Source: Sternotherus odoratus (lineage: Eukaryota > Chordata > Testudines > Kinosternidae). From it: a stretch of DNA of 64,000 nt. Below are positions 1-9,589 of this stretch, one piece after another. Below the pieces are notes generated by a model that ran no database searches, was not told the origin of the DNA, and worked only from the letters and a program-made list of their open reading frames with translations. The stretch is taken from contig JAVMKO010000010.1 of NCBI GenBank assembly GCA_032164245.1, positions 31,198,189 through 31,262,188 on the forward strand, read 5' to 3'. Position 1 is the stretch's first letter, and every line of letters begins with the position of its first letter. Both the position numbers and the translations under genes were made by a program.

Positions 1-400
1 TGCCACCAGCACTCTAGGCGGCTGGGCTGTGAGCTCCTGCTGGGCAGTGCGGTGGCGTGGCTGCCAGACATGCTGCTCTGAGCGGCATGGTCAGGGAGCA
101 GGGGCGGGGGGAGAAAGGTTGGATAAGGGGCAGAGGGTTCTGGGGGGAAGACAGGGAACGGGGGGTGGTTGGATGGGGCGGAGGTTCTGGAGGAGAGTGG
201 TCAGTGGATGGGGAGCAGGGAGGGTTGGATAGGCATGTTCCAGGGGGCTTGTCAGGGGGTGGGGGTGTGAATAAGGGTTGGGGGCAGTTGGGGAAAAAAG
301 AGTGGGGGGGATTGGATAGAGTGAGAGTTCTGAGGGGGATAGTCAGGGGGCGGGAAGTAGGGGGCAGATGGGGAGAGGGGGCCAGGTTGTTTCAGAAAGA
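1..400 (-). repeat. G-rich interspersed repeat with minisatellite core, cut by the window edge
   Basis: The + strand is very G-rich, and a GGTTGGAT word recurs near 117, 167 and 223 (ATTGGAT near 310), so the degenerate unit is about 50-56 bp. The complementary C-rich form of the same wording (CCCTGACTGCCCC, CCTATCCAACCC) occurs at about 1490-1740, which suggests an inverted second copy of the same family. The left end lies outside the window and the right edge is fuzzy. Open frames here are by-products of the stop-poor G-rich composition and are not genes. Confidence 0.6.
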
Positions 401-936
401 GTCCTATGATTCCCAAAACATGGTACCATGGTGAGGGCAGGTCTCACAGCCTGACCCTGAACAGGGCTGAGCTACACAGCTCCCATTGAAAGCAGGAGTT
501 ATGGGTGCTCCAAGCTTCTCGGGGGGGGGGGGGGACTCCTAGTGCTCCAAAGGCAGCACAGTAAGTGAACATTTTAATGCTGTGCCAGGTACAGCTCCTC
601 TCTGCCCATTTCCCCTGCCCACGTGGGAACATCGCCAGTATTGGTGCCGGTGTCCGGTCGTTGCTTGGGGCACAATCTAGCCTTGCAGGATGGATCTGCA
701 GCGCCAAACTACCAAGGTGACTTGTGTCATGGGCATCCTAATAGTTTCATATTGACAATATGTATCTAGCTGGAACCTGTGTGCATGGGGGCGTGAGCTG
801 TTAAGTGTTCAGGCCGGCATGGCTTAGGAGGAGGGTACTGTGTCTACAACTGATTCATTTCCAAATCAATCAGATATCTGTCGTGGAGATGGGCTCTGGA
901 CTATGTTAATGATATTTTTCAATGGAATATACATTG
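401..936. other. Unique non-coding stretch with a poly-G run
   Basis: No gene or recognisable repeat was seen. A run of 14 G lies at 521-534. An 87-codon minus-strand frame (444-707) crosses this run and resembles nothing known. Confidence 0.5.
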
Positions 937-1420
937 GTGTATGTCAGGGGTCTCAAACTCAAATGACCACGAGGGCCACATAAGGACAAGTGCATTAGCC
1001 CGAGGGCCGCATCATTGACACGCCCCCTCACTGTTCCCGCCCCCGCCCCCGCCCCCACTCCACCCCTACCATGACGCCCCATCCTTGCCCCGCCTCTTCC
1101 CACCCCTTTCCAACCCCTTCCCCAATGCTGTCCCCTTCCTGCCAGCAGGGAGTGCAGGAGGTGTGCAGGATGTGGCAGGGGGCAGGGAGTTGGTGTGTGG
1201 GGTGCAAGAGGGGCGAGGGGTGCGGCAGCAGGTGGCTCAGGGCAGGGAGTGCAGGAGGAGTGCGGGGTGTGGGGAATGCAAACAGGTTTCTACCCAGTAT
1301 CAAGCGGGAGGGGGCGGGGGAGGCTGAAAAAGGCTCTCAGAGGGGAAGAAAGGGACATAGGGGCGGACCTATGCAAAGGACCCAAGGGCGGGTGGGGGAG
1401 CTGCCTTATGTCTTCTAGCG

Positions 1421-1780
1421 CAGGGGTGGGCAAACTTTTTGGGCCGAGGGCCACATCGGGTTTGGAAAATTATCCCGCCCCCTGACTGCCCCCTCAGAAT
1501 CCCTGACCCATCCAACTCCCCTGACCTTGTCCCCTGAGTGCCCCTTCCAGAAATCCCTCACCCCCGACCACCTTCCAGGACCTCACCCCCTACCCAATCT
1601 CCTGCTCCCTGTTCCCTGACTGCCCTGCCCCCTATCCACCCTCCCGCTCCCTAACCATCACCCTACAACCCCACCCCCTATCCAACCCACCCTGCTCCCT
1701 GTCCCCTGACTGCACCCTCCCCTTATCTAAACTCCCCCTCCCCCGTCCTGGGCCCCCTTACCATGAGGCACCTAGCTGCT
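1421..1780 (+). repeat. Nested hAT-like end followed by C-rich degenerate tandem repeat
   Basis: The stretch starts with CAGGGGTGGGCAAACTTTTT, a terminus typical of another hAT-derived family in reptiles. It continues as C-rich sequence with recurring CCCTGACTGCCCC and CCTATCCAACCC words. I could not find a matching right terminus or duplication, so it is either truncated or part of the outer element. Confidence 0.5.
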
Positions 1781-2520
1781 CCGTGTGGCTCCAGAGGAGG
1801 GGGACAGCGCACAGAGGAGGGGGACAGCGCACAGAGGAGGGGGACAGCGCAGAGGAGGGGGACAGCGGGCCGGGCAGGGAGCGTCTTGCGCACGCAGGAC
1901 TCCCGGGCTGGTCTGCGACTCCCGGTCCCGCTCGCAGTGCCGGGGGCTGGGCCGGGCCCGGGCACGCGCACGGGTCGGGGGGGGGGGGGGAAGGGGGGTT
2001 GAAGGGATTCCCGGATATCAGGGACTTTCTCTTCAGCGGCGCATGGAAGCCCAGGCACGCGCCCCTCGCCCCCTCCGGCTCGTGCAAAGCGCGGCCGGGG
2101 GTGTGTGTGTGTGTGTGTTTGCCAAGCGCCCCCCTCCTCGCGACCCGTTAACCCGGAGTCACTGACCATGCACCGCCCCGGCCTCCTTATCCAGCCTGCA
2201 AACGGCGCCTCTTCCCAGCACAGCTGCGGGGCGGGGGGCGGGACACAAGTCTCGCCCCCCCCATCCCTGGGAGACGCTCACGCGGATCCCCTAGCGTGGG
2301 TCCAAGGTACAGCATGCAGCCCCAGCCCCCAGAGTGCTGCCGGCGCGGCACTGGAGGAGGTGGGGAGCACGCAGCCCCGGCCCCGGGAGTGTTGCCTACC
2401 CAGCGTGGTTCAGGGCAAGGGGGGAAGCGTGTAGCCCCGGCGCCCGGAGTCTGCCCGCACAGCTTGGCGGGCCACACAAAAGAGTCCTGAGGGCCGCATG
2501 TGGCCCGCGGGCCGCGTGTT
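1740..2520. other. CpG-rich segment inside the hAT element
   Basis: By eye the GC and CpG density is far above the rest of the window, with many CGCG, CCGG and GCGC words and poly-G at 1977-1990. A GT microsatellite lies at about 2100-2118. At 2308-2460 an imperfect unit of about 60 bp containing CAGCCCCGGCCCCGGGAG is repeated roughly three times. Overlapping open frames reflect composition. An annotation pipeline could mistake this for a promoter CpG island. Confidence 0.6.
1793..1868 (+). repeat. Short tandem repeat, four copies of 18-20 bp
   Basis: The unit AGAGGAGGGGGACAGCGCAC occurs at 1793 and 1813. Two shortened 18-bp units follow at 1833 and 1851. The copies are almost identical, so the expansion is recent compared with the surrounding degenerate repeats. 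It lies inside the hAT element. Confidence 0.9.
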
Positions 2521-2539
2521 TGAGACCCCTGGTGTATGT

Positions 2540-5039
2540 GCTCTTGCCAATGCAGTGAGAGCAACATACCAGAGCTGACAGGCATGAATGAGGGCAACAG
2601 AATTGTCATGGACAATGCTATAATACCAAGCCCAGAGAAGTATTTACCGGACAGATCAGTATCTAGCTCATGAGACTGTATCTTTTCTTACCCTTCTAAC
2701 TGATCCCTGATGTCGGAGATTTCTCTGCTGTGAATTCCCACTATCTCCTACTCTTTTATATTCATCCTGTCCGCATGCATGCTTCTGTGAATACTAGCTG
2801 CCTCACACTACTTCCATGCTTAGCATAACAAGGATTTCTCACATTGCCTCTGACTGCTATAGCCAAGGGTGTTTGTTTGGTCTATACACCTCCGTCAATG
2901 CAGGGGCTTAGCTGAATATTGCCTCTTCCTTGTCTTAATCAACCCCCACGCTGATCACATTGTCAATGTATGTGCTTTGATGGAGGGAGAGGATTCAACT
3001 TGTTCTTTTTCAGTAACTTTGGAATATCTTTCTTGTTCTGATTGCTTTGCTTGTATAGGACTCTGGCCCCTATTCTTTGAATAACCTGCATTTTTAAACA
3101 GTTAAATATCGTTGATCAAATCGTTTCCTTGGCTATCCACATGTAGCTCCCTTTGGTGCTCCTGGGATCTCAGAGCACAACTCTGAAGGCGGTAATAAAC
3201 CCAGCAGGCCTGTTTCATCCCCATGTAATGTCTTTACAGTCCAATGGAGGGATTGATTGGGCCGGTGGGTGCTGTGGTTTTTGATAAGAGCTTTTCTGTA
3301 TTCCTCTTGCACAAGTTCGACTCTACTCTGTTCAAATGCCTGCAGGGAAGCGATGGTTGAGCCTCTAAATTTCATTCTTTGGAATCTGACTGTTTGGCTG
3401 GGGAGTAGAACAGATGCTCTCTAGGGTGGCTGCTGCATTCCCTGTGTGGTGCTCACCGGGGAGGATGCTAGATGGAAAACACAACCTCCATTAGCAATGG
3501 GTGGGATTTTCCAAGTTATTAAGCAATGGCCTCACTCTGTGGGAGAGTTTTACCATCAATAGGAGCAGAGTGAAGCCAATGCTGAGCACCTTTGCAAATC
3601 TCATTCCAAGGGCCTATCCGGGTATTACAGGGAGTGGCTGCAGCTCATGTAGATGTCACCGAGCTAGCGCAGGTCCGAGGGTCTCCTACCTCTGGCCTTA
3701 TGGCTCTTGACTCTTCCACAATTCTGGGGATGGACCCTGAAGCAGAAAGCCATGCCCAGAACACCACAGGCCTGGTTGTGGCAGTTTGGTCCTGTGCTAT
3801 TCAGTTCTATGAGCTCTGGTGTCCATCTAAAGAGACAAACTAGACACCTAGGAACCAGTTCTCCTCCTTCTCACTCTGGTGTCAATCAGGACTAACTCCT
3901 TTGAAGTCAATGGGCCTGATTCCTTGCTGCCTTGCCCCTCATGCACCTGTGAGTGTACAGGACTGGGGAAGCAGATCAATGGTGTTTGACACCCGCTATG
4001 TACTCCCTTTCCTCTGGTGGTGAGGTGCAGGGAGTGAGAACTGGGCGCCCAATGGAGTTCCGCCAACGTCAAACTAGTGCAAGTGAGATGATAGTGTAGC
4101 CAGTAGGGCCCTCTACCATTGTGTGGGATGGGATGGGAAGAGACCATAGGTGTGTAAAATGAGACTGAGTGTTTCTTCCCCAGTGGAAAACTACCTGTCT
4201 GAGTCTGCCAGTATGTGCTATCTATGGGATACTGGCTTTGATGTCTGAGGGGAAACTACTGACCTTGTGTTTCTGGGCACAAATGGCAGAGGTTGTTTGG
4301 GGATATGCCGGAACTCCTTTAAGAACGGTCAGTTTGGGGTATATGCCTGTGCGCCTCTGGCCTGTAAATGGACTGTTTGGAGTATGACCCCTTGGTGCTG
4401 GATGCTGGGGCTCAAAGTCTCCAAGGGAAATACTTTGGTCACTCCTTCAGGGCCTGGAAGAAGGGTCAGTGTCCGGTGTGAAGCCCATCCAAGGTCTGTA
4501 GCCTGGGGAGGGGAGGGGTAGGTACGAGATACGTTTTTGTATACTGGGGAGCTGTAGGCAACACTTCCCACACTCCTGAGCCTGCCTGCTCCTGGAGAGA
4601 CGGGGCCTGTTCTGGAGTGGGAACCCTGAGCAGGGGAGATCTGAGGATCGGGTAACAAGGCTGAGGTGTCACAGAGGTGACCTGTGCATGAATGTCCTTC
4701 CTGCCACACTGGGCTGAGAGGCTGGGGAGGGGGCTGTGCCCCAGCTGTCTGGCTGGTAGTATTTGTTTCTTCTGGGCACCTGAGCATGGCCATTTAAAAG
4801 CCTATAACAACAGAAAGGGCAAAGCTCCGCTGGGCCACGCAGCCCATCTCCTCATCCCAGCAGGGCTCGGGCACCTCTGCTCCCCGTCTAAGGAGGCCTG
4901 TGCTGTTGGCTTCCCCTTCTGAGACGCTTGCAGAAGCGACTGCCGGCTGACCACAGATGGTGCGTATCTCACCGCGGTCGCCATTCCCCACATCAGCGCT
5001 GCGGGGGAGCAAAGGGAGAGCGAATCTCTGTCACTGAGC
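2540..5039. other. Non-coding, no gene seen
   Basis: Several frames of 60-154 codons exist, but they overlap on both strands and resemble no protein family. A degenerate phrase with GAAGTCAATGGG lies near 3902, part of a dispersed word family described in the findings. Nothing else could be supported. Confidence 0.55.
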
Positions 5040-5686
5040 TATCAGGGCTCACCGCTCCCTAATATTAATTGTGGTTTCTCCAAAGCAGGGTTAATTAGCC
5101 ACAGAAGCCAGACTGGCAGTGCCTGTCTGTTACCGGGCTCTGGGTGTCAGCTGGGCTTCATCTTCTCTTTTTCACTCCCTTGCTCTGCTGCCCGAGGACA
5201 GCCTGCAGCCAGAACGCCCCTTCTCCTTTCACAGGCTATTTTTAACAGAGCCCTTCTCTTTTTCTCCAAGCCTTCCTGCTGAGACAGCACCTTTCTGCTT
5301 CACTGATGTCATGTGAGGCTGCGATTTTTCGGCAGAGGGAGCTGTTGGGTATCAGAAAAATCCCCCACTGGATTTGGAGGAGCTGGGGGAAAAAATATAA
5401 AATACCTAAGTAGGTTAAAGAGGAGGGAAGAGAGTAATATATAAAGAGGCTGGGGCTGCGGGAGTCCCCATCTCTGAATATGCGACACCCTTCTCTCTCC
5501 TCTTCCTTCTTCCCTCCCTCCTGGGAACAGGAAGGAGTCTCTGCAACAAGGAATGGCATTTTAAAATTAATGCCGGGATGTGATTAAAATCCCGGCACGA
5601 TGGCCGAAATCTCCCTACTCCTAGGGAGAGATTTAGCTCCCAATAAAAAGTACTGCATGAAATATTAACTCTTCAGTGCTAAGGCC
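5040..5686. promoter_or_regulatory. Candidate conserved non-coding block with three inverted repeats
   Basis: This repeat-free stretch has AATATTAATTG (5060s), TTAATTAG, TTAAAATTAATG and ATATTAACT words typical of homeodomain-type binding sites. It contains three perfect inverted repeats: 5555-5574 (GGCATT/AATGCC), 5571-5597 (TGCCGGGAT/ATCCCGGCA) and 5610-5629 (TCTCCCTA/TAGGGAGA). The first two share bases, so they cannot form together. The regulatory role is inference; no conservation data were available. Confidence 0.3.
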
Positions 5687-5900
5687 AGGGGCTGTGAAGG
5701 GAGCAGGGGCTGTCAAGGGGAGGGATGCTCCTCAAATAGCCTGCAAGGCAGCTATAGGGAGGGATGAGCCCAGGTGATCAAGACTGCAGGGCTGCTGCCT
5801 GGAGCAGGGATGTCCCTTGCAATCTATAGGGCAGCTGCAAGCAGGGAGTGCCCCATGCACCTCAGGCCTGCTGCAGAGAGAGTGTGTCCCAGAGTGCGTG
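5687..5900 (+). repeat. Degenerate minisatellite, unit about 41 bp, block 1
   Basis: Units begin AGGGCTGCTG or AGGCAGCT and contain AGGGAG, TGCCCC and TGCAATCTAT. Starts lie near 5705, 5746, 5788, 5828 and 5864, giving spacings of 41, 42, 40 and 36 bp. The same unit returns in block 2 about 500 bp downstream, so the two may once have been one array. Confidence 0.75.
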
Positions 5901-6392
5901 AAGTCTGAATCCTTTACGTGACGTTGGATGTTGCTAGGGAATGAAAGAGGCTCTTCTATCTCTGTCTGGTCTCTGCCTTTCTTTAGTGTCCCTCCAGCTG
6001 TCCAGTGGCAGCCTGCTCTGGTGTCCCTCTTAAGGCAGGTCCCAGATATTTCCATCTTCTTTTCTGGATAACTCTGGAGTGAAGGTGTTGTGGAACTCTG
6101 ATGAATCACAGAATTTGTTCATGCCCATTTTACTACCCTAGTGTTTTCCTGAGGCAGGTGCGTTGGAAGGCATTTAGATGTCTGTACCTTTGGTGGACTT
6201 CCAGCTCTCACACCCATATGTTAAGATGGAAATAAATAACATTGGAGTTGAATCCATAATTTGATCTTTATGGTGCAGATTTTCAGCCAACTCTTGTTTA
6301 AGCTGGTGAATGCAGCTGCTGCCTTACCAAGTCACGACATTATTTTCTTCTGGCTATCCCCAATGGCTCATGGAGGGAGATATTTAATCCAC
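5901..6392. other. Spacer between the two minisatellite blocks
   Basis: Non-coding sequence without the 41-bp unit. No repeat or gene recognised. Confidence 0.5.
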
Positions 6393-6640
6393 AGGGCTAC
6401 TGTAAATAGGGAGTGCCTCAGACAATGCATAGGGTGAGGGGGCTATACCCTCTGCAACTTGTAGGGTTGCTGGAGGGAGAGTCTGCACTGTGCATTATCT
6501 ATAGAGTTGCCGTGCAGATAGGGTATGCCCTATGCAAATCCATAGGGGTTGGTATAGGGAGCGGGGTATGCCTGGTGCAATCCATGGGGCTCACTGGAGG
6601 GAGGGGGCTGCCCTGTTCAATCTGTAGGGCTGTACTCCAC
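6393..6640 (+). repeat. Degenerate minisatellite, unit about 41 bp, block 2
   Basis: Units start at about 6393, 6431, 6463, 6503, 6544, 6585 and 6626 with an AGGG(C/T)T(G/T) motif. Most then carry GGAGGGAG and a CAATCYRT box. The last three spacings are each 41 bp. The array reads open through parts of the + strand (6413-6850), but the reading has no protein character. Confidence 0.8.
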
Positions 6641-6740
6641 ACTGTCTGTCTGTGTATTGGTCTAGGAGTTACAAACTGCACACCCAGCGGCCTGGCACTG
6701 CTAAAGAAATGGAAAACCAGTGTTTCCAGACACCCTTCTC

Positions 6741-6928
6741 CAGAGCCGGCTCTACCTTTTTTGCTGTCACAAGCACCCCCACCTCCCCAAAAAGCCGCCC
6801 GAACTGCCAAAAAAAAAAAGTGGGTGCACAGATTAATAGTGCCACCCTGAGATGTAAGGGGAGGCATGCCGGTCAAATGTGCTGCCCCAGGCACAGGCTT
6901 CCTCATCTGGTGCCTGGAGCCAGCCCTG
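6741..6928. mobile_element. hAT-like MITE with CAGGG-type ends
   Basis: The left end CAGAGCCGGCTCTACC and the inverse of the right end, CAGGGCTGGCTCCAGGC, are imperfect inverted repeats. The interior has the GCCGCCC ... GTGCTGCCCCAGGCAC wording of a family also present at 38698-38804. The flanking octamers (CCCTTCTC and CTTTTCTT) match at only 5 of 8 positions, so the copy is old or the duplication is decayed. Confidence 0.6.
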
Positions 6929-9509
6929 CTTTTCTTCCCACCATGAGTCTCGCCCTGTAGGGCTGGTTCCCTGTTTTCATCCGGGGATGGGTGGCTAATT
7001 GGGACACACTCTTCTATCTGTGCTGATCCAGGAGCTGCTTTGCCAAGGGAGAGGAAGAATAGGTCCCTAGCAGCCAGCTGGCTTCATTAACTGTAGCCAG
7101 AAGGACTTTATGCTGTGTGTAGGCAGGCTGGAGGGAGGAGGAGGAGGCTGCATGTCTCTCCACTTCTGTCTGTCTTAAGACAAGCCACTCTTTCAGGACC
7201 TTGAAGCAGGGAGTGGTGGGATGCCGTGAGGTCGTTCTGGGTTTGATTGGGTCCCTAGGAGAATACCTGGGTCTGGCAGAAATCTTCATGACCGTGTTAA
7301 AAGGAAAGGTAAAAACAAGATCCATGCTCCCATTCGTGGTGCTGTGGGTAGACAGCCGCAGCAGAAAGCCATATGCCCTTGTAATCCGTGTGCAAATGGA
7401 TCCACCCGAAGCAGACTGCCAGCCAAAGGGGAACATTCCCTCCTGGATGGGATGTCGTGAGACACAGAATATGAGATACCAAGAAATCTTCGTTTGCACA
7501 TATGACACCCTCACCTGGGGAGCAGCAGCCTAGCACCCCCCTAATATCTGAGAGGGCCCCATACCTGGGGCTTCTGAACAAACAGAGCCTAGTGTGTAAA
7601 CAGCGCTTGTTTTGTGATTGCCTGACTGCCGTCCTGGAAGGGCCAGGCCATAGGCTGCTCCAGTGACCGCCCTTCATTTTGCCCCAGAGCGCCAGGAGCC
7701 TGTAACTAAAACACCAAGGCTTTTGTGGAGGTTGAGATTTTCAAAGCTGCCGAAAGGATCCGAATGCCCAAATCACCTGCATTTTCAATTCCTTGGGGCA
7801 GCTTGGAGAATCTCAGCCTGATGGTAAAGAGAGGGAGCTTTACTGAGCCTGCCCCAGTGGGCAAGAAGACCTAGAAGTGTCTAACCATGGTCCTGTCCCT
7901 GCAGTCATTGAAGCCAGTTTGAGCCCAGGGTAAAATCTGCAGGGCCCCATCTTTACTTCACTTGTTGCCAAATCCCAATCAGGAGTGCAGAGAGGATTCT
8001 CTCTATGGAGCTTGTTCCCTCCATCCCAGGACTGCTCCTCCTGGACCCTACAAAAGGGATTCCTTGAGGGATTGTGAAGAGACCGTATGGCATGCAAAGG
8101 CCCTCCCCCCCATTGGAAACATTCTTCATCTAAGAAGAGAGAGTGTTCCCCGTGTAATAGGGGAGTGGGGCAAAGCCCTGTGGCAGTGCTGGCAACGGGT
8201 AACATCTGTGGATTCTCCTTCTCTGGGTAGCATCTTGGGGGACTTCAGTGAGGGGGCTTCCTGCATTTCTCTCTCTTGCTCCTTGGCACGTGCATTCCGC
8301 CACGCCTGGGGGTGCTGCTGCTGTGTAAACAGGGTGTAGTGTACTCCATCTCCTGCTGAGGGCCCAGGTGCCCTATTGATTCAGACACACAATATGAACC
8401 CACGCTTAAGCAGTAGGTGGTAGGAAATCCTCAGTTGTTGAAGGGGCCGAGTCACCCCGGCTCAGATCACTGGATGTTCCTGTGGGGGAAATGCAGATTG
8501 GCAGCATGGGGATTTCATAGCCTGCTCCCTGGGGACAGGTCTGGACAAGGAGGCTGCAGAACATGGGCCACACCCCAGTATGACTGTCTTCTACTCATGC
8601 TAACCTCTACCATAACTCTCCGTCTCTCCTTTTCATCCCATCCCATGGGAGAGGTGGGTCGCCGTGTCTTTTTAGGACCCCATAGTCTCTGCCATCTGCT
8701 TCCTGAGGAGACTTGCCAAGGATCATCTCTGAGCAATAACAGTCACACTTTGAACATGCACAGTGCCATTTAGATTCTAAGTCCTGTGCAGATGTTATCT
8801 GACTCCTCTGTAGAGCCCCCCTGGGGGAAGGGATGTATTTGCTCCAGAGCACAGATGCGGGACTTGAAATTGCAACCGCATGTGAGCACTAACCACTGGG
8901 CAGGCTTGTCAATTGCTTTTTTAATTTTACTGATCTTTAAAATGTGCATAGATTAAGTCCAAGGTCTCCAGAGACACTGCTCCCTTGGCCCTCGATCTGT
9001 CAGACTGCGTCTGAAGGCAGTATTGTTATTTTCATTCCCAGGCTGGAATGGGTTGTATTGCCTTCTGCAGAGTCCTAAAGAAGTTGTGATGTGTCTGCAC
9101 CCAGAAATATCTGTCTCTCTCCTCCAGCTCTGTGGTTAGTGCCACCATATCGCAGCAGTGCTGATGCACTGGGGTCTTGAATATTATCTCAGGGCAGGAA
9201 GCCTGGAGGAAAACACTAAAAGGAGGAGAACTTGGGAGTAAGGTGGCCAAGAGTATGGGCTGTGGTGCTGCTCTGGGCTTTTTCTGGCTGGATGTGCCAT
9301 CGGCAGATGATGAATTTGCCAGTTACCTCATCATCACGTAGTGATGGCACAATAAATTCCAGCCTCTTCAACTGTTCTGAGAGGAAGGCTCAGGCCAGAC
9401 GACAGAGCCTGCAAATAGGGACCTTTCAGGATGAGCGGAGAGTGGTTGCCTTTGAGCTCCCCAGACTGGAGGGCAGAATTCCCTGGGAGGAATCCCCTGG
9501 AGGGAGGAA
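6929..9509. other. Non-coding, no gene seen
   Basis: Mixed sequence with many short overlapping frames, the longest being 166 codons on the minus strand at 7014-7514. None shows recognisable domains, and the competing frames on both strands have similar length. No clear repeat was recognised apart from fragments. Confidence 0.5.
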
Positions 9510-9589
9510 CGAGAATCTGACTCATCCATTCAGGCACCTTTTAATTTTATTTACCTGCCATTCAATCCTTCCACTTTTCATTCTTTCCA
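9510..9589 (+). repeat. 80-bp direct repeat, copy 1
   Basis: Positions 9510-9589 match 12858-12937 base for base except one A/T difference (TTTATTTACCTG against TTTATTTTCCTG). The flanks on both sides are unrelated. The repeat does not begin TG or end CA, so it is not an obvious LTR. It is also not a transposon family I recognise. Confidence 0.95.

Larger units (their letters stand above)
937..2539. mobile_element. Non-autonomous hAT element, GC-rich, with 8-bp target-site duplication
   Basis: The element itself spans 945-2531. Its left end reads CAGGGGTCTCAAACTC and its right end is the inverse, GTTTGAGACCCCTG. The 8-bp duplication GTGTATGT flanks it exactly at 937-944 and 2532-2539. CAGGG-type termini and 8-bp duplications are the hallmark of the hAT superfamily. 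The inside is C- or G-rich and CpG-rich, with no transposase. A second hAT-like end (CAGGGGTGGGCAAAC) lies inside at 1421, which suggests nesting or a composite origin. Confidence 0.85.

Noticed and set aside
1723..2169. Overlapping frames of 79-148 codons on both strands
   Set aside because: They lie within a GC-rich transposon where stop codons are rare. The residues (Gly, Arg, Pro rich) follow base composition and the tandem repeat.
6413..6850. 145-codon + strand frame
   Set aside because: It runs across the 41-bp minisatellite and into a hAT-like MITE, so it is a repeat-derived frame.
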